This document shows positions 19,944-28,175 of a DNA stretch of 64,000 nucleotides, in pieces. The position numbers were made by a program, and so were the translations under genes. Source of the DNA: Terriglobales bacterium (GTDB lineage: Bacteria > Acidobacteriota > Terriglobia > Bryobacterales > Bryobacteraceae); assembly GCA_027485675.1 (NCBI GenBank), contig JAIXQP010000043.1, positions 107,051 through 171,050 on the forward strand, in the 5' to 3' direction. The notes beneath the pieces were generated by a model. It saw only the letters and a program-made list of their open reading frames with translations. It searched no databases and was not told the DNA's origin. Every line of letters begins with the position of its first letter. Position 1 is the first letter of the stretch.

Positions 19944-20144
19944 GCCCAAAGTGTGGCTACCGGCAGGAGCCCAAGCGCTTCTCGCCTGTTTCTAAATAAT
20001 TGAAAAAAAGACTCATATTTTTTGAAATGGTCTGCTACCGCGATTTCTTGGGGCGTCTTAACATTCCTTAAACAACTTCTCGCCCGAAACTGCGTTTATC
20101 CCTGCAGAGGCACTTACCGCCCAACTCACTTGAGAGGATCTCCC

Positions 20145-20648
20145 ATGAAAATGCTATCTCTGTTGATTCCAGCATTCACCGCGGCTGTCGCCTTCGCGCA
20201 GCCGTCAGTCAATGAACTGAAGACGTTCCTGAACCTGACCGACGCGCAAGTCACTTCCATCCGCGACGCGAACCGCTCCGCCATGCAGGCCAATCGCGAA
20301 GTGGCCGAAAAGCTTCGGTCCAACCGGCAGAACCTGCGTACGCTGACCAGCCAGTCCAATCCGGACGCCGCCGCGGTGGGGCGCCTGATGCTCGAAGCAC
20401 AAACCTACGCCAAGCAGATCGCCGACAGCCGCGCCAAATCGCGCGAGACGGCTCTGACGTTTCTCTCGGCCGAGCAGAAGACCAAGCTGAAGACGCTCGA
20501 AGAGGCGATGCAACTGCGGGGAGAGATCGCCGCGGCCCAACGGCTGAACCTGCTCGCCGGGCCGGCCGGCGGCCCCGGCGGCCGTGGCGAACGCATGGAC
20601 ATGCGCGGCCGCATGGGCGCGGGACGCTCTGGCCCCCGCGGACGCTAA
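20145..20648 (+). CDS. Spy/CpxP-like LTXXQ-motif periplasmic protein
   Basis: A 167-residue protein with a signal peptide (about 1-19). The helical body carries an LTDAQ motif at about 31-35 and a second related LSAEQ motif at about 105-109, as in Spy/CpxP-type periplasmic chaperones and metal-resistance proteins. The C-terminal 30 residues are low-complexity Gly/Arg/Met (GGPGGRGERMDMRGRMG), which is unusual and may bind RNA, polyanions or metal. The start is set by GAGAGGA upstream of the ATG. A strong hairpin follows the stop. Confidence 0.75.
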   Translation: MKMLSLLIPAFTAAVAFAQPSVNELKTFLNLTDAQVTSIRDANRSAMQANREVAEKLRSNRQNLRTLTSQSNPDAAAVGRLMLEAQTYAKQIADSRAKSRETALTFLSAEQKTKLKTLEEAMQLRGEIAAAQRLNLLAGPAGGPGGRGERMDMRGRMGAGRSGPRGR

Positions 20649-20658
20649 CGTTGCCACT

Positions 20659-20691
20659 TCCGCCAACCCGGACCAGCCCCGGGTTGGCGGA
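20659..20691 (+). terminator. Perfect 13-bp hairpin after the LTXXQ gene
   Basis: The arms 20659-20671 and 20679-20691 are exactly complementary, with a 7-nt loop, and lie 11 nt after the stop of the Spy-like gene. There is no run of T after the stem, so this could be a terminator that works with Rho, an mRNA-stabilising hairpin, or a dyad that controls the DUF1080 gene starting 15 nt later. Confidence 0.55.
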
Positions 20692-20705
20692 TAATGCGAA
20701 GTGAT

Positions 20706-21824
20706 ATGCTCACTCGCCGCCACCTCTTGGCTCTCGCCGCCAGCCCCCTGCTGGCGCAGGACGAATCCGGATTTACCGCCCTGTTCGACGGACGGTCGCT
20801 CGCCGGCTGGGAGGTGAAGGAGGGCCCCGAGTCCGCCTTCGCCGTCGACGAAGGCGCCATCCTGGTGACGGAAGCGGCCAACTCCCCCACGTGGCTCGCC
20901 ACCAACAAGATCTACGAGAACTTCGATCTGCGCCTGGAGTTCTTCGTAAAGGGCTGGATCGATTCCGGCATCTATCTGCGCGCGCCGGAGCACGGCCCGG
21001 CCATCGACTGCGGACTCTGCGTCAAAATCTTCCACAAAGATGAGAATCCGCCGAAGCCCGAATCGATGGGCTCCATCTTTCCGCACGTCGCCCCGAAACT
21101 GACCAATGTCAAGAGCAAGGGCGAATGGAACTCCATGCGGATTCTGCTCAACGGTTCCCGGCTGCAGGTCTGGACCAACGGCGCCATGGTGCAGGATGTC
21201 AACGTGAACGACCACCCCGATCTGCGGTACCGTCTGACCTCCGGCCGCATCGGGCTGCAGTCGCTCAGCTACCCCATTCGCTTCCGCAACCTCCGCATTA
21301 AGGAGTTGCCCGGCGTCATCCAGTGGCAATCGCTCTATAGCACTCCAGCCGACTTTGAGAAGAACTGGTTTGTTGAGGAAGGGAAGGCCAAATGGCTGCC
21401 GCTCGGGCCCATCTTCCGCACCGACTACAACGGCCATCTGGCGACGAAAACCCGCTACAAGGATTTCGTCTTTGAAACCTACATCCGGGCGCGGAAGCAT
21501 TCAAACGGCGGTATCTTCTTCCGCTCGGAGGGCTCGGGCCAGAAGCCGCATTACGAGATTCAGATTCACGATGTCGAAGGCGCCGTCTATCCCACCGGCT
21601 CGCTCTACGGCATCCAGCGCGCCAAGTATCCGCGGCTCGTGCCGGAGCAGTGGTTCCTGTTCCAGCTGTTCGTCAAAGGGCCGCACTGCGTCATCCGCAT
21701 CAACGGCGAGAACGTTGTTGACTACAACAAACTCGACCGGCTCGAAGCCGGCCACGTGCTGCTGCAGGCCCACCAGAGCGCGAGCTGGATCGAGTACAAG
21801 CAGATCCGGATCCGGGAGGTTTAG
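20706..21824 (+). CDS. DUF1080 (3-keto-disaccharide hydrolase) tandem-domain protein
   Basis: A 372-residue exported protein with two DUF1080 domains, about 25-200 and 205-372. The first shows the family opening GFTALFDGRSLAGWEVKEG and YENFDLRLEFFVKG. The second shows KDFVFETYIRARKHSNGGIFF and FQLFVKGPHCVIRINGENVVD. DUF1080 domains adopt a concanavalin-like fold, and some hydrolyse 3-keto-glycosides. A Tat-like signal (TRRHLLALAAS) lies at the N-terminus. The ATG at 20706 was preferred over one 12 nt upstream because the signal starts there. Only 3 nt separate it from the downstream kbl gene. Confidence 0.9.
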   Translation: MLTRRHLLALAASPLLAQDESGFTALFDGRSLAGWEVKEGPESAFAVDEGAILVTEAANSPTWLATNKIYENFDLRLEFFVKGWIDSGIYLRAPEHGPAIDCGLCVKIFHKDENPPKPESMGSIFPHVAPKLTNVKSKGEWNSMRILLNGSRLQVWTNGAMVQDVNVNDHPDLRYRLTSGRIGLQSLSYPIRFRNLRIKELPGVIQWQSLYSTPADFEKNWFVEEGKAKWLPLGPIFRTDYNGHLATKTRYKDFVFETYIRARKHSNGGIFFRSEGSGQKPHYEIQIHDVEGAVYPTGSLYGIQRAKYPRLVPEQWFLFQLFVKGPHCVIRINGENVVDYNKLDRLEAGHVLLQAHQSASWIEYKQIRIREV

Positions 21825-21827
21825 GCG

Positions 21828-23021
21828 ATGTCCCAGCCTTCCCCCCTGGCCTATCTGAGCGAGCAGCTCGCAGGCTTCCGCGCCGCGGGTACCTATCAGC
21901 GGCTGCGGGAGCTCGAAAGCCCTTGTGAGCCCATCAGCCGGTGCGATGGGCGCGAGGTGATCAATCTCGCCTCGAACAACTACCTTGGCCTCGCTAATCA
22001 TCCGAAGCTAAAGGAAGCCGCCATCGCCGCCATCCGCGACTTCGGCGTGGGCTCCGGCGCCGTGCGCACCATCTCCGGCACGATGGCCATGCATATGGAG
22101 CTGGAGCGCCGGATTGCGGCGTTCAAGCATGTTGAAGCTTGCGTCGTTTTTCAGTCCGGCTTCACCGCGAATGCAGGTACCGTGTCGGCGATTCTCTCGA
22201 AGGAAGACCATATCATCTCCGACGAGTTGAACCACGCCAGCATCATCGATGGCTGCCGGCTCTCGCGGGCGAAGATCCACGTCTTCCGCCACGCCGATGC
22301 CGCCGATGCCGAAGCCAAACTGGCCGCGCTCGAAGGCGTCCCCGGCCGCAAGCTGTTGATCACCGATGGCGTGTTTTCGATGGATGGCGACATTGGTCCG
22401 TTGCCGGAGTTGGTGGCCGTGGCGGAAAAGTACGGCGCGATTATGATGATCGACGACGCGCACTCCTCCGGGGTGCTGGGGCGGAACGGCCGTGGCACGG
22501 TGGATCACTTCGGGCTCCATGGCCGCGTCGATATTCAAGTTGGCACGTTGTCGAAGTCGATTGGCGTGCTCGGTGGTTATGTGTGCGGCAGCAAGGACTT
22601 CATTGAATATCTCTACCACCGCGCCCGGCCGTTTCTGTTCTCGACGTCGCACCCGCCCGCGGTGACCGCGGCGTGCCTGGCCGCGTTCGACATTCTCGAA
22701 AACGAACCCGAACGGATTGAGGCCCTCTGGGCCAACACCCGTTACTTCAAGGCGGAACTGGCCCGCCTGGGCTTCGATACGGGCCGGAGCCAGACGCCCA
22801 TCACCCCGATTCTGGTTGGTCAGGCCAAAACGGCGCACGCGTTCTCGGCGGCGCTGTTTGAAAACGGCCTGCTGGCCACTGGCATCGGTTTCCCCACCGT
22901 CGCAGAAGGCAAGGCGCGGATCCGGACCATCGCCACCGCGACGCACACCCGCGAACAACTCGACCGTGCGCTCGACATTCTCGAACGCACGGCCAAGTCG
23001 ATGGGCATTCTCGGCGCTTAG
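21828..23021 (+). CDS. kbl: 2-amino-3-ketobutyrate CoA ligase (glycine C-acetyltransferase)
   Basis: A 397-residue PLP-dependent alpha-oxoamine synthase. It cleaves 2-amino-3-ketobutyrate with CoA to glycine and acetyl-CoA in threonine degradation; the related 8-amino-7-oxononanoate synthase (BioF) is the main alternative. Landmarks are INLASNNYLGLANHP near residue 45, SDELNHASIIDG, the DDAHSSGVLG PLP-binding segment, and the Schiff-base lysine at about 243 in VGTLSKSIGVLGGY. The length matches Kbl. No threonine dehydrogenase gene is adjacent. It starts 3 nt after DUF1080, and its stop overlaps the convergent SBBP gene by 4 nt. Confidence 0.9.
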   Translation: MSQPSPLAYLSEQLAGFRAAGTYQRLRELESPCEPISRCDGREVINLASNNYLGLANHPKLKEAAIAAIRDFGVGSGAVRTISGTMAMHMELERRIAAFKHVEACVVFQSGFTANAGTVSAILSKEDHIISDELNHASIIDGCRLSRAKIHVFRHADAADAEAKLAALEGVPGRKLLITDGVFSMDGDIGPLPELVAVAEKYGAIMMIDDAHSSGVLGRNGRGTVDHFGLHGRVDIQVGTLSKSIGVLGGYVCGSKDFIEYLYHRARPFLFSTSHPPAVTAACLAAFDILENEPERIEALWANTRYFKAELARLGFDTGRSQTPITPILVGQAKTAHAFSAALFENGLLATGIGFPTVAEGKARIRTIATATHTREQLDRALDILERTAKSMGILGA

Positions 23022-26000
23022 CGCACCGCCACCGTGACCTCGGGCGAGCTGCTGGCTCGCCCAATGGTCACCACCACCGGAGCATTGCCGGGCTCGACGC
23101 CCTCCGGAACCCGCACGTTTACTTGGAAGACGCCGGCCACCAGTCCTGGCGCGGCTCCGCCGTAGAGTACCTCGGCGTCCTTTCCGCCAATGCGCACCGT
23201 GATCGGCTCCCTGGGTTTCGGGAACGTGGCCGCATTGATGGTTCCATCCGGGACGGCCGGCTCCACGGCCCCTTCGCCCGTTCCGAACAGCACCACGATA
23301 TCCCCGGCCTGCGCCGGGTTCGCCGCCGTGTTCGGACTGCCGTCCTGGTTCAGGATCGCGCCGGGGCCCCGGCCGGAGCTGTTCGCCGTGAAGATGCCGG
23401 GCGCCGTCGCTACTAGCGGAAGTGTAATCGCGTTCGACCGGACACCGCGGAACTCCACCTGCATCGGTGTGGTCGCCCCCGTGAGCGCGTACGGCACAAT
23501 CGCGCTGACCTGCGTGGCGGACACATAGATCAACGGTGCTGGAATGCCGCCAAACAGAACGCGCGTTTCGGCCACCATGGTGGCCACCGCCCCGGAGGCC
23601 GTCAATTGGGCGCCGGTTAACTGGGCCGGCCCGATGCCGGCGCCGAAGATGGTCACCAGTTGGCCTGGCGCCACTCCGCCGCCAGTGAAGCTCGCGGCGC
23701 TGACAACGCCGTTGTTCGGCACCGTGCCGCCGGCCGGTCCTAAGTTCAACGTGACCGCCACCGTACTGCGGGTGTTGAGCCGGGTATTGGTCACGGTGAT
23801 CGTGCCGCTATAGCTGCCCGCCGTCAGGGCGCCCGGCGCCACCGAGACATCAATGGTCGCCGCGCCGGTACCGGAGCGGGGCGTCGCATTGAGCCAGGCT
23901 CCGCCGGTGGAGGTCGCGGTCTCGACGGTCCAGGTGGGCGCGCCGGAGGCGACGCGGATGGCGAAGTTCTGCGCCGGAATCGTTGTTCCCGGCGTGCCGG
24001 TGAAAGTAAGTTGGTCCGTCGATAAGGTGAAGGGTACCGCCGCCGGCGAGTTATCGATCACGGACAGAAACGCATCGGTATTTCCCCCGGCGGTCGTCCG
24101 CTGCAGCGCGTTGGTTGAAACCGGGAAGTTCGCCGAAGTGCTCTCGCCCGCCAGATACACCACTCCCTGATTATTCACGGCAATGCCAAAGGCGCCTTCC
24201 GTGCCGCTTCCGCCTAAGTACGTCGATTGCAGAATGGTATCTCCGGCGCCATTTACTCGTAACAGGAAGATGTCGTCGCCGCCGCCGCTGGTGGTCTGCA
24301 GGGGATCGACAATGCGGAGATTGGACGAGGACGTGCGACCCGTCACGTACCAGGAGCCGTCGGGCCCCAGGGCCGTGGCGAAGGAGACCTCATCGCGCGT
24401 GCCGCCGAAATAGGAGCTATAGAGCAGCGTGTCGCCGCGTGGCCCCACCTTGATCAGAAACGCATCGCTCGGTCCGCTCAGGTCGCGCTGAATTGCGCCA
24501 TTGGTTACCTGTAGGCCGCTGGAACCCGTGTTTCCGGTCACATAGGCGTTTCCCTCGCGGTCCGTCGCGATGGCGCGCGCGAAATCGTCACCGCTGCCGC
24601 CGAAGAAGCTGGAATAGACAAGCGCCGTCCCGGTCGGGTTGAGCTTGGAGACAAATGCGTCTCGGGGAAGCTGAGTACCTCCCCGGTTGGTCGATTGAAA
24701 CGCGCCCACCGTGGGGAAGTTCGAAGACGATGTGTAGCCAGCCACATACGCCGCCCCGGTGCGATCCACGCTGATGGCGTTCACATAGTCGCCAACGCTT
24801 CCGCCGATATAGGTCGAGTAAACCGTCACGGTGGCGTCCCGATTGAACTTCGTCACAAAGCCATTGATAATGCCCCGATTGGAGGTTTGAAACCCGCCCT
24901 GTCCGATCGGGAAGTTATCGGAGATGGTGAAGCCGGCGATATAGAAGTTGCCATCGGCGTCCAAGGCGATCCCCCGCGCCTCGTCGTCGTAATTACCGCC
25001 CCAGAACGAAGAGAACAGCAGCGCGCTGCCGGCCGGATTCAACCGGCCGAAAATGGCGTCGGACCCCTCCGGAGCCCCGCCTCGGTTGGTGGTTTGCCGG
25101 GCGTTCACGAGCGGGAAATCGGCTGAGGTGGAACTCCCGCCGAAGTAGACGCTGCCCTGCGGATCCACGGCGATCGCCTGCACCGTATCCCGGTCCGCTC
25201 CGCCAAAGATGGTGGAGTAAACCATGGCGCCCTGCGCATTGATCTTGGTGATGAAGCAGTCACTGCCACCCTTGTTGTCCTTCTGAAATGCCGAAGCGCC
25301 CAGCGGGAAGTTTGGCGATTGGGTGGATCCGGCGATGTACATGCTGCCGGCCGCGTCGATGGCCAACGCGTAGGTGAGTTCCGTACGGTTCCCACCGAGG
25401 TAGGTGCTGTAGGTGAGGACAGGGTCAATCACCAGCGCCCGCGTGCGGTCGTACCGGCCGAGTTGGAACCGGACGTCGCCGCCCCGCAGCAAATAGCGTG
25501 CTTCCACCGGCACTCGCCGGCCGTCCAGGAGTTGATAGGCGACCGGAGCGGCCTGCACCGCCGTGCCCGCCTTCGTCCGCCAGAGCAGTTCGCCCCGCTC
25601 GTTCAGGCTGAGGGTGCCCGCTCCGCTCCACCGCAGCGGGATGTTTTCGGGGTTAGCCCCCGGCTGTATCTCGAAATCGTACTCCAATTGTTCCGCTTTT
25701 GCATGAAAGAGCAGGTCGATTCCGTCGTACAGCTCCGGGTATCGGACGACGGAGTAGGTGGAAATGGCCGAGATCCATTGCCCGGCCTGGTTGCCCTGCA
25801 TCAGATTCACCTCGCCCGCCAGGCGCTGTTCGCCCATCGGAACTGTGTTCGGCCGGGCGCCCGGGAAGGTGAGTTCATAACTCGCGCGGAGGGCGCCGTT
25901 CTGGATTAGCCCATGCACTTTGCTGGGGGAAAAGCCAAGAGTTGCTCCCTCGGCGCGTTGGAGATAGCGAATCGGTGCGGGTGCTTGACCGCGGTTGTGC

Positions 26001-26101
26001 TCGAAATAAACGGGCCTCTGCGGCATCGTTCGACGAGCGGCGGCATCGAGTAGGGTCGTGCTGCCAAGGGAACAGAGAAATATGGCCACGATTAGGCGCA
26101 T
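23018..26101 (-). CDS. SBBP beta-propeller protein with TIGR03437-type C-terminal domain
   Basis: A 1027-residue secreted or surface protein. After a signal peptide (about 1-22) comes a beta-rich N-terminal region (about 28-220). About nine SBBP repeats of roughly 50 residues follow (about 225-680; typical text GGSGDDFARAIATDREGNAYVTG). Then there is a BACON/Ig-like segment (about 690-790), and finally a TIGR03437-type domain (about 800-1027; GQLVTIFGAGIGPAQL, IVVLFGTGEGAVEPAV) that is characteristic of Solibacter relatives. It is probably involved in cell-surface adhesion or binding; no enzyme motif is seen. The ATG at 26101 starts the signal peptide. It overlaps kbl convergently by 4 nt. 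Confidence 0.9.
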   Translation of the reverse strand: MRLIVAIFLCSLGSTTLLDAAARRTMPQRPVYFEHNRGQAPAPIRYLQRAEGATLGFSPSKVHGLIQNGALRASYELTFPGARPNTVPMGEQRLAGEVNLMQGNQAGQWISAISTYSVVRYPELYDGIDLLFHAKAEQLEYDFEIQPGANPENIPLRWSGAGTLSLNERGELLWRTKAGTAVQAAPVAYQLLDGRRVPVEARYLLRGGDVRFQLGRYDRTRALVIDPVLTYSTYLGGNRTELTYALAIDAAGSMYIAGSTQSPNFPLGASAFQKDNKGGSDCFITKINAQGAMVYSTIFGGADRDTVQAIAVDPQGSVYFGGSSTSADFPLVNARQTTNRGGAPEGSDAIFGRLNPAGSALLFSSFWGGNYDDEARGIALDADGNFYIAGFTISDNFPIGQGGFQTSNRGIINGFVTKFNRDATVTVYSTYIGGSVGDYVNAISVDRTGAAYVAGYTSSSNFPTVGAFQSTNRGGTQLPRDAFVSKLNPTGTALVYSSFFGGSGDDFARAIATDREGNAYVTGNTGSSGLQVTNGAIQRDLSGPSDAFLIKVGPRGDTLLYSSYFGGTRDEVSFATALGPDGSWYVTGRTSSSNLRIVDPLQTTSGGGDDIFLLRVNGAGDTILQSTYLGGSGTEGAFGIAVNNQGVVYLAGESTSANFPVSTNALQRTTAGGNTDAFLSVIDNSPAAVPFTLSTDQLTFTGTPGTTIPAQNFAIRVASGAPTWTVETATSTGGAWLNATPRSGTGAATIDVSVAPGALTAGSYSGTITVTNTRLNTRSTVAVTLNLGPAGGTVPNNGVVSAASFTGGGVAPGQLVTIFGAGIGPAQLTGAQLTASGAVATMVAETRVLFGGIPAPLIYVSATQVSAIVPYALTGATTPMQVEFRGVRSNAITLPLVATAPGIFTANSSGRGPGAILNQDGSPNTAANPAQAGDIVVLFGTGEGAVEPAVPDGTINAATFPKPREPITVRIGGKDAEVLYGGAAPGLVAGVFQVNVRVPEGVEPGNAPVVVTIGRASSSPEVTVAVR

Positions 26102-26254
26102 GGATGGTGAAAACTCTCCTGTTAGTCTGCGGATAGAGAGGGAGTTTAGGGAAATGGAAGCAGTCTAACAGCGAATATCCGTTTCTTCAAGTAACAAATT
26201 AAAGAAGTGCGTGTGGCGCTAAAGTTTTCTGTCCGTTCGTCCGATATCCTCCAT

Positions 26255-27148
26255 ATGGCAGAGGACTATCTGCGGTCACGGCTCGATGCACTCCGAAGCA
26301 ACCAGAACCCGGACGGGGGCTGGGGCTATTTTCCTGGGAAGCGGTCCTGGTTGGAGCCAACGGCTTACGCCCTGCTGGCTTTGTATGGGGAAGCCGATTC
26401 GCCGGCCTGGCAGAAGGGTTGGCGCCTGCTGCGGTCGTGGCAGCGCGATGATGGCGCCTGGCAGCCCAATGGGCATATTCCTGAACCGCATTGGTCTACC
26501 GCCCTCGCCGTGACGTTGCATGCCGTGCATCGGGTTCATGATGACGCGTTTCGTAAGGGCGTCTCCTGGTTGCTTTCGTTGTCGGGCGCCGAATCTCGTC
26601 CTCTGGTCCGTTTGTTTTCCTTGGTTTTGCCGTCCCCCACCGGCCACGACCCCTCGTTTCGCGGCTGGCCGTGGCGTCCGGAGGCCACGTCGTGGATTGA
26701 ACCGACAGCTCATGCCCTAGTTGCCCTGAAACGCGCGGCTCCGCAGGTGCGGGACGCGGAGTTATCCCGCCGCATCGTCCTCGGAGAAGGGATGATCCTC
26801 CGGCGCCGTTGCAGCGATGGGGGTTGGAACTATGGATCCAAGTCCGCCCTCGGCATCGACCTTCCGTCATACCCGGAAACCACCGCGCTGGCCCTGCTCG
26901 GCTTACAGGGAAATCGCGATGCCGATCTGACCGCCGCGCTGCGCCACGCCTTCCATCTTTGGCAGGATAGCCGCTCCCGTTGGTCGCGCGCCTGGCTGGC
27001 GATCAGCCTTCGGTCCTTCGGCACCGACCTGCCCGTCGAGCCCTCCGAGCAACCGGTGGCTCGGGATCTGGTCTTGAATGCACTCGAAGTCCTGGCGGCG
27101 CCCGAGGGCGGATTCCGCCACTTCCGGCCGGAGGGAATCCCCTCGTGA
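26255..27148 (+). CDS. Squalene-cyclase/prenyltransferase-repeat protein
   Basis: A 297-residue soluble protein with alpha/alpha repeats of the terpene-cyclase superfamily (QNPDGGWGYFPGKRSWLEPT near the start; CSDGGWNYGSK in the second half). The DxDD motif of hopene cyclases is absent and it is less than half their length, so cyclase activity is unlikely. The start is uncertain: ATG 26255 gives a protein beginning at the first helix, while an in-frame GTG at 26207 would add 16 residues. The stop overlaps the next gene's GTG start (GTGA), so the two are coupled. Confidence 0.75.
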   Translation: MAEDYLRSRLDALRSNQNPDGGWGYFPGKRSWLEPTAYALLALYGEADSPAWQKGWRLLRSWQRDDGAWQPNGHIPEPHWSTALAVTLHAVHRVHDDAFRKGVSWLLSLSGAESRPLVRLFSLVLPSPTGHDPSFRGWPWRPEATSWIEPTAHALVALKRAAPQVRDAELSRRIVLGEGMILRRRCSDGGWNYGSKSALGIDLPSYPETTALALLGLQGNRDADLTAALRHAFHLWQDSRSRWSRAWLAISLRSFGTDLPVEPSEQPVARDLVLNALEVLAAPEGGFRHFRPEGIPS

Positions 27149-28107
27149 AACCTTGTCTCACACGCCGTGCGCTCACGGCAGCTTTGGCCGGCGGGCTGGC
27201 ATCGTGTCAGCGGAGCGAGCCGGCGAAGTTCGCCGGAACTTCACCGGTCGCCGTGCTGCGAGCCAAGAACTACCAGCAGGATCTGACGGAGACGATTCTC
27301 GAGGGGATTCGTCTTTGTGGCTTAGCCGTCAAGGATAAGCGCATTCTGCTCAAGCCCAATCTGGTGGAGTTCGATGCCGCGACGGCGATCAATACCGACG
27401 TGGCCGTGGTGGCGGCCGCCCTGGCGGCATTCCGCTCCCTGGGCGCGGCCTCGGTGACGATCGCCGAGGGACCTGGCCACCGTCGCGATACCTTGGGGTT
27501 GGCGGATGAGGCCGGGTATTGGAAGGGCATTCGGGGCTTTGAAGACCACTTCGTCGATCTGAATCGCGACGACGTCAGTCCCGTCAAGAACTTCGCAAGC
27601 GAGAAACAGTTCTTCCTGCCGAATACGGCCTTGGGGGCCGACCTGATCGTGTCGATTCCCAAGATGAAGACCCATCATTGGGCCGGGGCGACCCTTTCAA
27701 TGAAGAACTTCTTCGGCCTTGTTCCGGGAGCCGTCTATGGCTGGCCAAAAAACACGCTCCACTATCTGGGGATCGACAATTCGATCGTCGCCCTCAATCG
27801 TCAGTTCCGGCGGACGTTCGCCATTGTCGACGGGATTGTTGGCATGGAGGGCAACGGCCCGATTCAGGGGAAGGCCAAAAGCGCCGGACTGCTCGTCTTT
27901 GGGCAGGACCTTGTAGCCGTGGATTCCACCTGTTGCCGGATCATGGGCATCGACCCCGGCAAGATTGGCTACTTGCAGCAGGCGGCGGATCTCGGGGCGA
28001 TCGACCCGCAACAGATTCACCAGCGCGGCGAAAATCCGTTAGCGCTGCGCAACGACTTCGAACTCATTCCGGAATTTGCGTCTGTCCGTCTCGCCAAGGG
28101 CGGGTAG
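27145..28107 (+). CDS. DUF362 domain lipoprotein
   Basis: A 320-residue protein of the DUF362 family, whose function is unknown. The N-terminus combines twin arginines (TRRALTAALAGG) with a lipobox (LASC, Cys near 20), so it is probably a Tat-exported lipoprotein. The family text is clear: ILLKPNLVEFD, TIAEGPGH, IVSIPKMKTHHWAGATLSMKN, and GLLVFGQDLVAVDSTCCRIMG. The GTG start is set by the 4-nt overlap with the upstream stop. A second DUF362 gene lies at 60477-61748. Its coupling to the cyclase-repeat gene suggests joint function. Confidence 0.88.
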   Translation: MKPCLTRRALTAALAGGLASCQRSEPAKFAGTSPVAVLRAKNYQQDLTETILEGIRLCGLAVKDKRILLKPNLVEFDAATAINTDVAVVAAALAAFRSLGAASVTIAEGPGHRRDTLGLADEAGYWKGIRGFEDHFVDLNRDDVSPVKNFASEKQFFLPNTALGADLIVSIPKMKTHHWAGATLSMKNFFGLVPGAVYGWPKNTLHYLGIDNSIVALNRQFRRTFAIVDGIVGMEGNGPIQGKAKSAGLLVFGQDLVAVDSTCCRIMGIDPGKIGYLQQAADLGAIDPQQIHQRGENPLALRNDFELIPEFASVRLAKGG

Positions 28108-28113
28108 AACGTA

Positions 28114-28141
28114 TTGTGACGATATCCTAATCAGGTATCCT
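28114..28141 (+). promoter_or_regulatory. Candidate sigma-70-type promoter
   Basis: TTGTGA (28114-28119) and TATCCT (28136-28141) are spaced by 16 nt upstream of the FAD-enzyme gene. The octamer TATCCTAA occurs twice here (28123 and 28136, period 13), so a second -10 or a small operator repeat is possible. The assignment is by inspection only. Confidence 0.3.
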
Positions 28142-28175
28142 AAAAGTTGGGTTTTTGAATTAGAGGTTGTTCCAG

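Noticed and set aside
26255..27148. Hopanoid/squalene cyclase
   Set aside because: Too short and no DxDD motif; only the repeat fold is shared. The same holds for the C-terminal part of 5334-7154.
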